A program made the position numbers and the translations under genes. A stretch of DNA of 64,000 nucleotides, from positions 1 to 64,000 of the forward strand of contig JAZQVR010000020.1 in the NCBI GenBank assembly GCA_045631965.1, in the 5' to 3' direction. A model generated the notes under the pieces. It did no database searches. It was not told the origin of the DNA and saw nothing but the letters and a program-made list of their open reading frames with translations. Shown here in pieces: positions 8,035 through 17,863 of this stretch. Origin of the DNA: UBA8612 sp045631965. Its GTDB lineage: Bacteria; Bacillota; Clostridia; Oscillospirales; Acutalibacteraceae. Within the stretch, counting starts at the first letter, position 1. Each line of letters opens with the position of its first letter.

Positions 8035-9389
8035 AAAATTTACCCTCAGAATTTGTCGCACGTATGAAAGTGCTTCTCGGTGAAGAATACGAGCAATATG
8101 AAAAATCGATGAACGATTCCCCTGTCCGAGCTTTCAGAGTAAACACCGATAAAATCAGCATTGAAGAATTTGAAAAAATATGTGATATACCTTGTGAAAA
8201 AATTCCGTACGTTGAGAACGGATATTATTTTGATTACGATAAAATCGGTAATCATCCTTTTCATCACGCAGGTATGATTTACGTCCAGGAACCCGGCGCC
8301 ATGGCACCTGCTGAATGTATAGATATCCAAAGCGATTGGACTGTGCTCGATATGTGTGCTGCACCCGGCGGAAAAAGCACACAAATAAAAAACAAACTCG
8401 GTGAAAACGGTATACTTGTTTCTAATGAAATAATACCTTCACGATGCAAAATTCTTACAGGTAATTTTGAGCGACTCGGCTTACATAACACTGTTACAAC
8501 GTGTATGGACAGTGCACGTATTGCCTGCATTTATCCGTCAACTTTTGATATGATTATGGTTGATGCACCGTGCTCGGGCGAAGGTATGTTCCGCAAGGAT
8601 GACACGGCTATAGAAGAATGGAGTACGGATAATGTAAACCTCTGTGCACAAAGGCAGGCAGAGATTCTTGACAATGCAGTAAAAGCCTTAAAAGACGGCG
8701 GTTATATTGTTTACGCAACCTGCACTTTTTCGCTTGAAGAAAATGAAATGACAGTCGATAAATTCTTGCAGAGACACCCCGATTTTGAGCTTATACCTGT
8801 CTGCAAAAAGGTTGAAGAATCAACTTCAGACGGCATTTATTTTGATGGTTGCAAGTGCGAAAACATCCACTATGCACGCCGTTTTTATCCTCATAAATCA
8901 CGCGGTGAAGGTCAGTTTATGGCAGCGCTTCACAGTACAATTACTGCAGATTACTTAAATCCGAAAATCACCGCAAAAAATGAAAAAATCGATAAAACTG
9001 TATTTGATTTTCTTGATGATGTACTCACTGAATACAACAAAGAAAACGTACGGTTGTACAACGGTAATCCCGTATATTTCACGCCTGATTTTGAGGTAGC
9101 CAAAGGCACTGCTTTTTCATGCGGTATTACAATCGGCGAAATCCGCAAAAATTATATTCAGCCGCATCATCAGTTCTTTATGGCTATGGGTAAAAAATTC
9201 AAGCGAAAAATTGATCTTGATGCAAATTCGGATGAATTAAAACGATATCTGCACGGCGAAGAAATATCCGCGACCTGCCAAAACGGTTGGGCTGTGGTAA
9301 CAGTCAACGGATGCCCTGTCGGCGGAGTTAAAGTCAGCAACGGAAAAGCTAAAAACCATTACCCTAAAGGACTGCGCACAATGTATTAA
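8031..9389 (+). CDS. rRNA cytosine-C5 methyltransferase, RsmF/NOL1-Nop2-Sun family
   Basis: The 452-residue SAM-dependent RNA m5C methyltransferase has the SAM loop LDMCAAPGGKST, the conserved VDAPCSGEGMFRK with the release Cys, and YATCTFSLEENE with the catalytic Cys. The C-terminal part (LKRYLHGEEI to VKVSNGKAKNHYPKGLR) matches the RNA-binding tail of RsmF/YebU-type and Gram-positive RsmF proteins rather than RsmB. It starts within the stop of rsmE (ATGA overlap). A Gram-positive RsmF-like role on 16S rRNA is likely, but the modified base cannot be read from the sequence. Confidence 0.9.
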   Translation: MKNLPSEFVARMKVLLGEEYEQYEKSMNDSPVRAFRVNTDKISIEEFEKICDIPCEKIPYVENGYYFDYDKIGNHPFHHAGMIYVQEPGAMAPAECIDIQSDWTVLDMCAAPGGKSTQIKNKLGENGILVSNEIIPSRCKILTGNFERLGLHNTVTTCMDSARIACIYPSTFDMIMVDAPCSGEGMFRKDDTAIEEWSTDNVNLCAQRQAEILDNAVKALKDGGYIVYATCTFSLEENEMTVDKFLQRHPDFELIPVCKKVEESTSDGIYFDGCKCENIHYARRFYPHKSRGEGQFMAALHSTITADYLNPKITAKNEKIDKTVFDFLDDVLTEYNKENVRLYNGNPVYFTPDFEVAKGTAFSCGITIGEIRKNYIQPHHQFFMAMGKKFKRKIDLDANSDELKRYLHGEEISATCQNGWAVVTVNGCPVGGVKVSNGKAKNHYPKGLRTMY

Positions 9390-9394
9390 AAAAT

Positions 9395-9429
9395 GCCCTT
9401 GAGAAACGCATTAAGCGAAACTCAAGGGC
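9395..9429 (-). terminator. Intrinsic terminator after the metallophosphoesterase
   Basis: A 9-bp perfect stem (9395-9403 with 9421-9429) is followed on the minus strand by ATTTTTTAA. It lies between two convergent genes; on the plus strand the T-tract is weaker. Confidence 0.7.
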
Positions 9430-9441
9430 TGAATTATTTTA

Positions 9442-10632
9442 TCAGATAAATGACTCGATTAATTTAATTGCAAGTGCTGAAATATTCTTGAGGATAAGAA
9501 GGAAATTATCAATAAACACCCAGAATCCTGCTTCAACCTTAGAAATACCTACTGCAGCTGCAAAATCACCGTTTGCAAGTGCAAGGTCATTGTATGTGAT
9601 AACCTCTGCAGAATATGTTGAAGTATCATCTTCATTGATTACAAAAAGTCGGCTGCCTCTTGTCATTTCGTTACCGTAAGAGTGACAGGTTGCACCGGGA
9701 GTATTGCCGAGAATAATGCCTTCATACTCAACCTCGTATGTATTTATATGGTCGTGACCGCAGTAAATACCGAGAACGTCACCCTGCTCCTTCATAGCAT
9801 CAAACTGTCCGTAGTTAAAAACTCCGGGTGAGGGATTTTCAAACATATGGCCTGAGAATTTGCTTGTGTTGGGTGCAATGATAGGATAATGCTTTCCGTT
9901 GTTGTAGGTTTCAACAAGCTCGGGAATTTCAAAAGGAATTTCAGGGAACATAGCCATATACACTTCGCCGACCGGAATATGCTGGAAAGCAAGAGAATAA
10001 ACCTTTTCACCCACCTGCTTTTCAAGCTCTTTGCTTGTTTCCTTATACCAGTCAACCTGGTCGGTTGTTACGCTGTCATAGCCGAGTCTATTGCCGTTTT
10101 CATCGGCAACATAATTACCTGAATCAAAAAGCCAGACGTTAAACTTTATTTCATCAGAATCACTTGCAAGTACGGGAAGGTTATGTGTTGCAGTGCCGTG
10201 AAGCTCGGGAACAGCATCGTATGCAAGGCAGTATTCATCGCCATACTGCTGAAAATAGCCAAGCAGAGTTTCTTTGTCAACACCCTGCTCATGGTCGTGA
10301 TTACCGAAAACAAGAGTGAAATACACACCGTGTTCAACAAAAGGCTTAACAAGTTCTTCAACCTCAAGAGCCTTGGTTTCTTCTTTGCCGATTGAATTAT
10401 CGCCGCCGAGAACTACAAGGTCAGGCTCATAGATCTCTAGCATATAGTTGATATAAGCAATCATATTTTCTTCAAGAGGATAATCATCCTGACAATCGGA
10501 TATATGAAGAATTTTAAATTCACCGTTTTCGTCAAAACGAAGCACAGCCGCATCATCAGCCGCAGTAACTGATACAGACATAATCGCAGTGATAACCAGT
10601 ATTGAGAGAAGAACTGAAATTAATTTTTTCAT
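9442..10632 (-). CDS. Secreted metallophosphoesterase
   Basis: The 396-residue calcineurin-like phosphoesterase has an N-terminal signal peptide (residues 1-25, cut near VTAADD). Metal motifs in order are HISDCQ, GGDNSIG, FGNHDHE, FQHIPVG and CGHDHIN. The first motif has Cys-Gln where many members have x-His, as in some purple-acid-phosphatase and CpdA-like proteins. The last 25 residues are hydrophobic (FWVFIDNFLLILKNI) and may anchor it in the membrane. A consensus promoter (TTGACA-17-TATAAT) precedes it. The substrate is unknown; extracytoplasmic phosphate-ester hydrolysis is the safe description. Confidence 0.85.
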   Translation of the reverse strand: MKKLISVLLSILVITAIMSVSVTAADDAAVLRFDENGEFKILHISDCQDDYPLEENMIAYINYMLEIYEPDLVVLGGDNSIGKEETKALEVEELVKPFVEHGVYFTLVFGNHDHEQGVDKETLLGYFQQYGDEYCLAYDAVPELHGTATHNLPVLASDSDEIKFNVWLFDSGNYVADENGNRLGYDSVTTDQVDWYKETSKELEKQVGEKVYSLAFQHIPVGEVYMAMFPEIPFEIPELVETYNNGKHYPIIAPNTSKFSGHMFENPSPGVFNYGQFDAMKEQGDVLGIYCGHDHINTYEVEYEGIILGNTPGATCHSYGNEMTRGSRLFVINEDDTSTYSAEVITYNDLALANGDFAAAVGISKVEAGFWVFIDNFLLILKNISALAIKLIESFI

Positions 10633-10661
10633 TAAATCGACACCTCCGTATTTATATAAAA

Positions 10662-10690
10662 ATTATAGTATCAAATTGATCCGATGTCAA
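10662..10690 (-). promoter_or_regulatory. Consensus promoter for the metallophosphoesterase
   Basis: On the minus strand TTGACA (10685-10690), 17 bases, then TATAAT (10662-10667): a perfect sigma-70/SigA match. It lies back-to-back with the GH3 promoter. Confidence 0.75.
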
Positions 10691-10719
10691 TTGATTTATA
10701 TTTATCAATATGTTACAAT
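10691..10719 (+). promoter_or_regulatory. Promoter for the GH3 gene
   Basis: TTGATT (10691-10696), 17 bases, then TACAAT (10714-10719), 32 bases ahead of the chosen ATG. The two divergent -35 boxes abut (10690/10691), so a regulator bound here would affect both genes. Confidence 0.55.
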
Positions 10720-10751
10720 ACTTAAAAATCAGTCAATATGAGGATATACTT

Positions 10752-13007
10752 ATGAACGACAATCTCATTTACCAAAATCCTTCTTTTTCTCCTGAAGAGC
10801 GTGCTGAAGATCTGCTTTCCAGAATGACTCTTCGCGAAAAGATTGCACAGCTCGATATGAAATTCGGCAACAATTACTGCACCGAAAAGGACCCGAATCA
10901 TTCGTGCTCGGTTACACCGACAACAGATTATGATTGGGACAGACTGCGTGAAGATTACCCCGACGGTCTCGGTTATCTGCACGATAACTACTCCATACCT
11001 GCGGTAATGAATAAACTTCAGAAGTTTTTTATTGAAAATTCAAGACTCGGTATACCTGTTATTTTCACAGGTGAAGCACTTCACGGTATCAGCGGTACAA
11101 GAGGTACCATACTCCCCATCCCTACTGCATGGGCAGCTACATTTGAGCCGCAATATGCTTATGATGCAGGGCGAGTTATTGCAAAAGAAGCTCGTTCCCT
11201 GGGTATTTATGAAGTGCTTGCACCTAACCTTGATGTTGCACGAGACCCGAGATGGGGCCGAACCGAAGAGACTTTCGGCGAAGACACCTGTCTTTCAACC
11301 AAAATGGCAATAGGTATTGTCAGCGGACATCAGAACGGCGATATTTCAGCTAAAGATTCAGTAATCTCCGAGCCTAAGCATTACTGTGTACACGGTATGC
11401 CCGAAAGAGGTATAAACTGCGGTACTGCAAGGGTCGGTGTACGCGAAATTGAAAGCTGTTATCTGCCTGTATTTGAGGCTGCAATCAAAGAAGCAGGTGC
11501 TTACGACGTAATGGTAAGCTACAACTCAATTGACGGCGACCTTCTTATGACTTCCAAGCACTATCTGCAGACAGTGCTTAAAGAAAGATTCGGACTTAAA
11601 GGCATCTGCCGTTCCGACTGGGGAGGACTTCGCAGAGTACACTATCTCCACAAAATGGCAAAGAACGAAAAGGATGCTATTTATCTTTCGAAGAAAAACG
11701 GACTCGACTGCCAGGGCGGTGACGAATACCCGAACAAGCTTTGGGTTGACTCACTTGAAGAGCTTGTAAACGAAGGCAAAATTGATATAGAAAATATCAA
11801 CGAATCCTGCAGACGAGTTCTCACGCTCAAGTTCAAGCTCGGCATTTTTGAGAATCCGTATACAGATGAGGAAGAATACAAAAATATTATCAACTGTCAG
11901 GAGCATCTTGACAAAGCACTTGAAATAGCACAAAAGTCAATCATACTTCTTAAAAACAACGGCATTCTCCCCTTGCAGACTTATAAATACAAGAAGATAG
12001 CTCTTATTGGTCCGACCTCAAATAAAGTGCGTTTGGGCGGATATTCGGCAATTCCCGTAGGCAGAAACCTTAAGACTATTTACGATATTCTAAAATCATC
12101 ATTACCGGATTGTGAAATATATCAATGCGACGGTTGCGGAATAAGCGACTCTGATTTCGAATTTGCACTTTCCGACCAGAATCATCTCAAGGATATCAAA
12201 GCAGAAGAACAGACAGAAAACATCGAAGAAGCAATCAGACTTGCCAATGAGTGTGACCTTGTCATTTTCTGCGGCGGTGATGATAACATCTCAAGCGGTG
12301 AAGGCAGAGACCGCTGTGAAATAACACTTTGCGGCAGACAGAGCGAATTAATAAAAATACTTTCCGAAACAGGCAAACCGATTGTGTTTGCAATGATTCA
12401 CGGTAAACCACTTGCAATTAAAGAAGAGAGCGATATTTGTGATGCCGTTCTCTCCTGTTGGTTTGGCGGCGAAAGCGGCCCGCAGGCAATCTGCGATGTA
12501 CTTCTCGGCAAAGTTAACCCGGGCGGCAAACTCCCCTTCTCATTACCTCAACGTTCAACTATGATTCCGTGCTACTATTCAATTCTTCCGGGAGCAAGCA
12601 ACGAATATTACGAAGGCAACGGCGAAGCCCTTTATCCGTTCGGTTTCGGTCTGAGCTACACAAAATTTGAATACAGCAGCCTTGAAGTAGAAAAAACAGG
12701 TGAAACCGATGTTAATGTTAAGCTCACCGTCAAAAACATCGGCAATGTAACGGGCGATGAAGTAGTTCAGATTTATGTTGAAGACTGCGAAAGCTCTGTT
12801 GTTACTCCCCTGCTTCTTCTCAAAGATTTCAAGCGTATTACTCTTGAACCAAACGAAGAAAAAGTTGTTGAGTTCAATCTTGACGAGAAAGCATTCCGCC
12901 TTATGAATCAGGATTACAAGTGGGTTGTTGAGCCCGGTACATTCCGCATATGTGCCGCTGCATCATCCCGTGATATCAGACTCAGCACTACAATTGAATT
13001 AGACTGA
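10752..13007 (+). CDS. GH3 beta-glycosidase
   Basis: The 751-residue cytoplasmic glycoside hydrolase of family GH3 is probably a beta-glucosidase or beta-xylosidase. It has the N-terminal TIM barrel with GEALHGIS, GRTEETFGED and the nucleophile motif ICRSDWGGL. The second alpha/beta-sandwich domain has GGDDNISSGEGRDR, holding the likely acid/base Glu. A C-terminal fibronectin-III-like domain contains VTGDEVVQIYV. No signal peptide is seen. The ATG at 10752 (MNDNLIYQNPSF) was chosen because AGGATA lies ahead and the family begins here; an in-frame ATG at 10710 lies within the -35/-10 spacer and would start before transcription. Confidence 0.9.
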   Translation: MNDNLIYQNPSFSPEERAEDLLSRMTLREKIAQLDMKFGNNYCTEKDPNHSCSVTPTTDYDWDRLREDYPDGLGYLHDNYSIPAVMNKLQKFFIENSRLGIPVIFTGEALHGISGTRGTILPIPTAWAATFEPQYAYDAGRVIAKEARSLGIYEVLAPNLDVARDPRWGRTEETFGEDTCLSTKMAIGIVSGHQNGDISAKDSVISEPKHYCVHGMPERGINCGTARVGVREIESCYLPVFEAAIKEAGAYDVMVSYNSIDGDLLMTSKHYLQTVLKERFGLKGICRSDWGGLRRVHYLHKMAKNEKDAIYLSKKNGLDCQGGDEYPNKLWVDSLEELVNEGKIDIENINESCRRVLTLKFKLGIFENPYTDEEEYKNIINCQEHLDKALEIAQKSIILLKNNGILPLQTYKYKKIALIGPTSNKVRLGGYSAIPVGRNLKTIYDILKSSLPDCEIYQCDGCGISDSDFEFALSDQNHLKDIKAEEQTENIEEAIRLANECDLVIFCGGDDNISSGEGRDRCEITLCGRQSELIKILSETGKPIVFAMIHGKPLAIKEESDICDAVLSCWFGGESGPQAICDVLLGKVNPGGKLPFSLPQRSTMIPCYYSILPGASNEYYEGNGEALYPFGFGLSYTKFEYSSLEVEKTGETDVNVKLTVKNIGNVTGDEVVQIYVEDCESSVVTPLLLLKDFKRITLEPNEEKVVEFNLDEKAFRLMNQDYKWVVEPGTFRICAAASSRDIRLSTTIELD

Positions 13008-13016
13008 CATAGAAAA

Positions 13017-13045
13017 AGCAGTACTGTTGTTGTAACAGTACTGCT
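13017..13045. terminator. Bidirectional terminator between GH3 and ADP-ribosylglycohydrolase
   Basis: A 12-bp perfect stem (13017-13028 with 13034-13045) with a 5-base loop. It is followed by AAATTTTATT on the plus strand and by TTTTTCTA on the minus strand, so it can serve both convergent genes. Confidence 0.8.
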
Positions 13046-13051
13046 TAAATT

Positions 13052-14422
13052 TTATTCTAAATGTTCCAATGTGTGTTCAACAGCTTTATCAATATCAACT
13101 GTACCGACACCGAAAATCGAAGTATGAATTTTACCGTTTACAGGCTTACTCCAATATTCATCGATACATTCATCAGATCCGCGCATACCGAGAATAGAGC
13201 CTACGGTTGCACCGTTACAGTCAGTATCAAAAGCCATACCTACAGCACAGCAGATTGATTTACCGAAGTCACCCTCACCGTAAAGCAATGCCGCAACAAC
13301 AATCATAGCATTTGATATAGTATGACACCAGCCGTGGTCGGTATGCTCATCATATGCTGAATGGATATAGTTATAACAATCCTCAACACTGACACCGTTT
13401 TTGTAACCATCAACAATCTTCATAACAGATTCATAAAGGCGTGAGGTTGCGGGAATCTGTGCAAGACCACCGAGTATGATATCTTCAATGCTTTCGGTTA
13501 CAGCGGCACAGGCAATCATAGCCGATACAAACATTTCGCCGTAAATACCGTTTTTAACGTGCGAAATTCTTGCATCATTATATGCCATTTCGGCAGCAGT
13601 TACAGGGTCACCAGGATTTATGTAGCCAAAATAGTCACCGCGAATCTGTGCACCTATCCATTCACGGCAAACGTTCTTATATATTGCCGATGCGGGCGGT
13701 TTAAGACAGTTTATGAAGTTAATATAAGCTATTCTTTCAGCAGTAAAATACGAGTGGACAGACTGATATTTAAGCCATGCTTCAGCAACATCTTCGCTGT
13801 CGAAATCCCTGCCGTAATCATCGATAATCTTCTGAGAAAGAACAACGTAGTTAGTATCGTCATCAACAGGCATACCATCTACCATATCGGCATACGGCTT
13901 ATCGCGAAACCAGAACTTGTATTTTTTGTATGTCTCTTCGGTAACATCGCTGCTGAGAATGTATCTGTTCATAGGATAGTTGTTTGTTTCCTTGAGAAAA
14001 GGTACAAGCTCATCACTTCTGATACCTTCAATCGGCTTACCAAGCAAACAACCTACCGCTCTGCCGAGCCACGCACCGCGGATTTTCCTACGAAGCTGTT
14101 CGACATCGGGCATTACTGCATCAAACTCGTGTTTTTTTCTCAGCTTTCTGATTTTGTCAAGCGTTGACGGCTCATTATATTTATAATCAGGTCGCATATC
14201 TAAATTGATTACAATATTAAATATCTCTTCGCTGAGTTTTGTTTTCTCTTCACCATTCTCAAGAGCAGCCGCACGTTCAAACAAATCTTTATACTGTTCA
14301 ACATCAAGGCCTTCTTCTATGCACTGATTATACTCGAGCATTATATCAGAAGGATATCTGTTAAAACCGTAAACATCGCAATAATCAGGCTTAATTTCCA
14401 AACCGTAATTTTTAGCATACAT
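13052..14422 (-). CDS. ADP-ribosylglycohydrolase family protein
   Basis: The 456-residue protein contains an ADP-ribosyl-glycohydrolase (DraG/ARH-like) fold from about residue 105. Motifs are GAWLGRAVGCLLGKPIEG, the metal-binding DDDTNYV, and late DTDCNGATVGSILG, which carries the second set of magnesium-binding Asp residues. About 100 N-terminal residues are of unknown fold. Family members remove ADP-ribose from proteins or hydrolyse related N-glycosidic bonds; many gut Firmicutes versions lie near glycosidases and may act on a nucleoside or sugar derivative instead. It lies downstream of the YfhO gene on the same strand (40-base gap). Confidence 0.85.
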   Translation of the reverse strand: MYAKNYGLEIKPDYCDVYGFNRYPSDIMLEYNQCIEEGLDVEQYKDLFERAAALENGEEKTKLSEEIFNIVINLDMRPDYKYNEPSTLDKIRKLRKKHEFDAVMPDVEQLRRKIRGAWLGRAVGCLLGKPIEGIRSDELVPFLKETNNYPMNRYILSSDVTEETYKKYKFWFRDKPYADMVDGMPVDDDTNYVVLSQKIIDDYGRDFDSEDVAEAWLKYQSVHSYFTAERIAYINFINCLKPPASAIYKNVCREWIGAQIRGDYFGYINPGDPVTAAEMAYNDARISHVKNGIYGEMFVSAMIACAAVTESIEDIILGGLAQIPATSRLYESVMKIVDGYKNGVSVEDCYNYIHSAYDEHTDHGWCHTISNAMIVVAALLYGEGDFGKSICCAVGMAFDTDCNGATVGSILGMRGSDECIDEYWSKPVNGKIHTSIFGVGTVDIDKAVEHTLEHLE

Positions 14423-14462
14423 AACAAATTTACCTCAAATAGCGATTATGTATCGCTTTAAC

Positions 14463-16838
14463 TTAAACAAATCTTTTATTTGATGAGGAAGCTGAATTCT
14501 TCTTTTTTGTTATGAATTCTAAACCTCCGCAAACAGCAATACCTAACAAAACAAAAGCAGTAATCATAGCACCGAGTATAAGTCCTGGTGGCATAAATTC
14601 AAATTGGATTTCATTAGTGCCTTCAGGGACAACTATTCCGATAAGACCGCCGTTAACAGTATATATTTCTGTCTCTTTGCCGTTAATATAAGCAGTCCAT
14701 CCATTATCATTAGGAATGCTAAAGTAAACCAGACGTTCTTTATCACCTTGTGAAACAGCAGAAAATCCTGCAGTATTCATTACGAAATCAGTGCATGCTG
14801 TTTCTGCAATACGGTTGCTGGCCTCTTGCCATTTAATTTCATTATTGCCAAGAGGCTCAAGTACACCACTAAGCTTTTGTGCGGTTTCCTTATCGATAAA
14901 ACAGGCTTGTGTCATAAGCTGTATACGCCTGTCGTTCTCTTCATAATCCTTAGTGAATTCATAACCGGTGTCCTCGATATAATATTCATACACAAATCCC
15001 ATCGGAACATAATAAGGGGCAGTTGTAATTGAATTATCCTCCTTCATTATTCCGGAAACACTTAATACAGATTGTATCGCTTGAGTTTTGTAATATTTAT
15101 TTGTTGTTGGCATTGTTCCGCATTCATAGCCAACAATTCGACCGAATTCAGAAACGTTTTTTGATTTGACCGTATGAAAAGTATCAATACCCGGCGTATT
15201 TGATATCATTGAAAAATTTGATATCGATTTATTATATTTAATACGCGAAGTATAATCCGTTCCGGCATTAACACTCATTTGTTCTTCTTCAGTAAAAACT
15301 TTTTTATATGAATCTTTATAAGTTATACACTCATTTGTCAAATAACTGCCATATGAAACTATGCATATAATCGTCATAACAAAAACTAAAGATTTTGAAC
15401 GAATATAACCTTTCTTGATTATTATATACAACGAAAGATATGATATCGCTGTCAGAAGAACAAGAACTATTGCATAACGTAAATCCGTAAAAGTAAATTT
15501 TTCTAAAAGATTAGATGATTTTAGATATTTTAAAAATTGCTTAGGAAAGTTTTTTAAGATAAAATCATTCAAAAGATAGACTGATAATAATTTAAGAATA
15601 AGCGGCAACAATATAACAACACCTGCAAAAACCGCAATGCTTTTCGCACTCTTTCTATATAGCTTATTTGCCTGAGTAGGATCACTATCCAAATCTTCAA
15701 TTATATGAAAAGATACAATTATAGAAATAAGAACAAAACCATACCACCAACGTGTATAAGTCATATTGCTGAAGAGCGAAAAAAGACCGTTGCCAAAAGG
15801 AATAAAAGAAAGTAAAAGCAAAAATTTAATCAGCTTGTAATCCCATACTTTCTCTTTTTTTCGAACGGCAATAAACAAGAAAAACGCACCAAACAAAGGT
15901 AAAAACGCTGCATTGGAACTGTACATAGCAAATTTAAATCCAATACCTGAACCTAAAATGCCTTCACTTGGCAACACGATGCCTTCAATAACTTTAATTG
16001 ATTGCGGTATTGCTAACAATGCAGATAACAAACGATCAGAATAACTCATAGTAACTTTAGATGTCTCGAGCATACACAAACCTGAAGGTAACAAGATAAT
16101 TGCAGAACCTAAAGCACCTATACCATAAAACAGAATTGTTCTGAATCCGTCTTTCCAACTCAACTTATCAGAATACTTGATTTTAAAGATAACATAAAAA
16201 AGAAAAAGAAAAGATGTGCTGACAAAAAAATAAAAATTGAGAATCGCTGTAAAAAGAACTACAAGCATAAAAAGTGACTTGCTTTTGTTTTCAAGTGCTC
16301 GATCTGTTAAATACAAAAGCAACGGAAAGAAAGCAATTACTTCCAAAAAATGGTAATAAAAGCTTGAATCCATAGAGAAAGACGAAAAAGCATACATTAA
16401 TGAACCGATAACAGCAAACGTCTGATTTTTTGTATACTTCGAAATATAAAGATGAGCAAATAAAGCAGCGGCAATATGCTTAAGTATGAACATTACCGCT
16501 AATCCTGTACCTAAATACTGCTCCGGTACCAAAAGCAAAGGCCAAAAGAATGGACTTGTATAAACATAAAATGAATATGTACCAATAAAATTCGCTCCAA
16601 GAAATGTATTGACACTCCAGAACGGTGTACCGCTTAATATAACTCTTCGACATTCTTTGATAAACGGTATTTGCTGTGTCATATAATCTCCGAACAAATA
16701 GAGATTTCCATTATTAAGAACCAATACAGGAATCAAAGAAACTGTTGTTATTAATAATGATAAAAGAAAAACCAACCTGTAATTTGTTGTTTTTTGATTA
16801 AGCAACGAGCTTGCACAACTATTTTTTAACATTTTCAT
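14463..16838 (-). CDS. YfhO-family multispanning membrane protein
   Basis: This protein of about 791 residues has roughly a dozen transmembrane segments followed by an extracytoplasmic domain near residues 500-760 and a last helix before a Lys-rich tail. It fits the YfhO family, proposed to glycosylate lipoteichoic acid or other surface polymers using undecaprenyl-phosphate sugars. Residues typical of GT-C enzymes sit in the first outside loop (NLYLFGDYMTQQIPF). The ATG at 16838 was chosen because AGAGGA is six bases ahead; an upstream TTG at 16862 would put the RBS inside the gene. It overlaps the preceding glycosyltransferase gene by 20 bases, so the two are probably coupled (GtrB-like donor synthase plus GT-C transferase). 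Confidence 0.85.
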   Translation of the reverse strand: MKMLKNSCASSLLNQKTTNYRLVFLLSLLITTVSLIPVLVLNNGNLYLFGDYMTQQIPFIKECRRVILSGTPFWSVNTFLGANFIGTYSFYVYTSPFFWPLLLVPEQYLGTGLAVMFILKHIAAALFAHLYISKYTKNQTFAVIGSLMYAFSSFSMDSSFYYHFLEVIAFFPLLLYLTDRALENKSKSLFMLVVLFTAILNFYFFVSTSFLFLFYVIFKIKYSDKLSWKDGFRTILFYGIGALGSAIILLPSGLCMLETSKVTMSYSDRLLSALLAIPQSIKVIEGIVLPSEGILGSGIGFKFAMYSSNAAFLPLFGAFFLFIAVRKKEKVWDYKLIKFLLLLSFIPFGNGLFSLFSNMTYTRWWYGFVLISIIVSFHIIEDLDSDPTQANKLYRKSAKSIAVFAGVVILLPLILKLLSVYLLNDFILKNFPKQFLKYLKSSNLLEKFTFTDLRYAIVLVLLTAISYLSLYIIIKKGYIRSKSLVFVMTIICIVSYGSYLTNECITYKDSYKKVFTEEEQMSVNAGTDYTSRIKYNKSISNFSMISNTPGIDTFHTVKSKNVSEFGRIVGYECGTMPTTNKYYKTQAIQSVLSVSGIMKEDNSITTAPYYVPMGFVYEYYIEDTGYEFTKDYEENDRRIQLMTQACFIDKETAQKLSGVLEPLGNNEIKWQEASNRIAETACTDFVMNTAGFSAVSQGDKERLVYFSIPNDNGWTAYINGKETEIYTVNGGLIGIVVPEGTNEIQFEFMPPGLILGAMITAFVLLGIAVCGGLEFITKKKNSASSSNKRFV

Positions 16839-17787
16839 TTTTGTCCTCTGTAGTTTTTTCAATAATGTAACGCGGTCTATGTTTTACTTCAAAATACAAC
16901 TTACCGATATATTCGCCAATAATACCAAGGCAAAGAAGATTAATACCGCCGATAAGCCAGATAGAACAAACTGTTGTTGTCCAACCCGCAACAGTATTAC
17001 CTAAAAAATACGAGATCAAGCAGTACCCAAGCCCTAAAACACTAAAAAATGAAAACAAAAGACCGATAATAAAGATAAAATGAAGTGGTTTAACGGTAAA
17101 TGAAGTTATGCCATCAACAGCAAATCCGACCATTTTCTTTAAAGGATATTTACTCTCGCCATATTCACGTTCCTTGCGCTCGTAATAAACTTTATCAGTC
17201 TTATAACCCAATGTAGGAACAATACCGCGGAGAAACAGAAAAATTTCGCCGTAATTTTTCAGTGCATTAAGCGCAACATTACTCATTAATCTGTAATCAG
17301 CATGGTCGTAAACAATATTAGCACCCATTTTATTCATAAACTTGTAAAATGACCTGGCAGTACCTCTTTTAAAAGCTGTGTCTTTCTTTCTTGAGTTTCG
17401 CACGCCGTATACAATTTGACAACCATCGTTATATTTTTCAATCATTTGATCGATAGCATCAATATCATCCTGCAAATCAGCATCCATTGAAATTATACAG
17501 TCACATTTATCAACTGCATACATCATACCCGCCATAAGCGCATTCTGATGACCTGAATTGTGGGCAAGTTTAATTCCGCAAAAAATTGAATCAGATGATT
17601 TATTTTTCAAAATAACTTCCCAAGTATTATCAACACTTCCGTCATCTATAAAAAGTACCTTACTTTCCGTAGAAATAATATCGTTATCTATAAGATAATG
17701 CATTTTTTGTCCTATTACTTCGGCAGAAAACGGCAACATTTCCTCTTCATTATAACAAGGAATAACCAACCAAAGATTAGGGCACAT
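16819..17787 (-). CDS. GT2 family glycosyltransferase, GtrB/DPM1-like
   Basis: The 322-residue protein has a GT-A catalytic domain (WLVIPCYNEE, FIDDGSVDNTW, MDADLQDDIDAID with the DxD, DYRLMS) followed by two C-terminal transmembrane helices (about residues 230-300). This is the layout of polyprenyl-phosphate glucose or mannose synthases such as GtrB and DPM1. It would make the lipid-linked sugar donor on the inner face of the membrane. The overlapping YfhO-family gene is the natural user of that donor. The ATG at 17787 has AGGTGA five bases upstream; a TTG at 17808 was rejected. Confidence 0.88.
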   Translation of the reverse strand: MCPNLWLVIPCYNEEEMLPFSAEVIGQKMHYLIDNDIISTESKVLFIDDGSVDNTWEVILKNKSSDSIFCGIKLAHNSGHQNALMAGMMYAVDKCDCIISMDADLQDDIDAIDQMIEKYNDGCQIVYGVRNSRKKDTAFKRGTARSFYKFMNKMGANIVYDHADYRLMSNVALNALKNYGEIFLFLRGIVPTLGYKTDKVYYERKEREYGESKYPLKKMVGFAVDGITSFTVKPLHFIFIIGLLFSFFSVLGLGYCLISYFLGNTVAGWTTTVCSIWLIGGINLLCLGIIGEYIGKLYFEVKHRPRYIIEKTTEDKNENVKK

Positions 17788-17863
17788 ATAAATCACCTCA
17801 AAATCCAAATTTTTGCTAATTGCTAATATTGATCATATTTGATTTTTGAAAACAAATATTTCT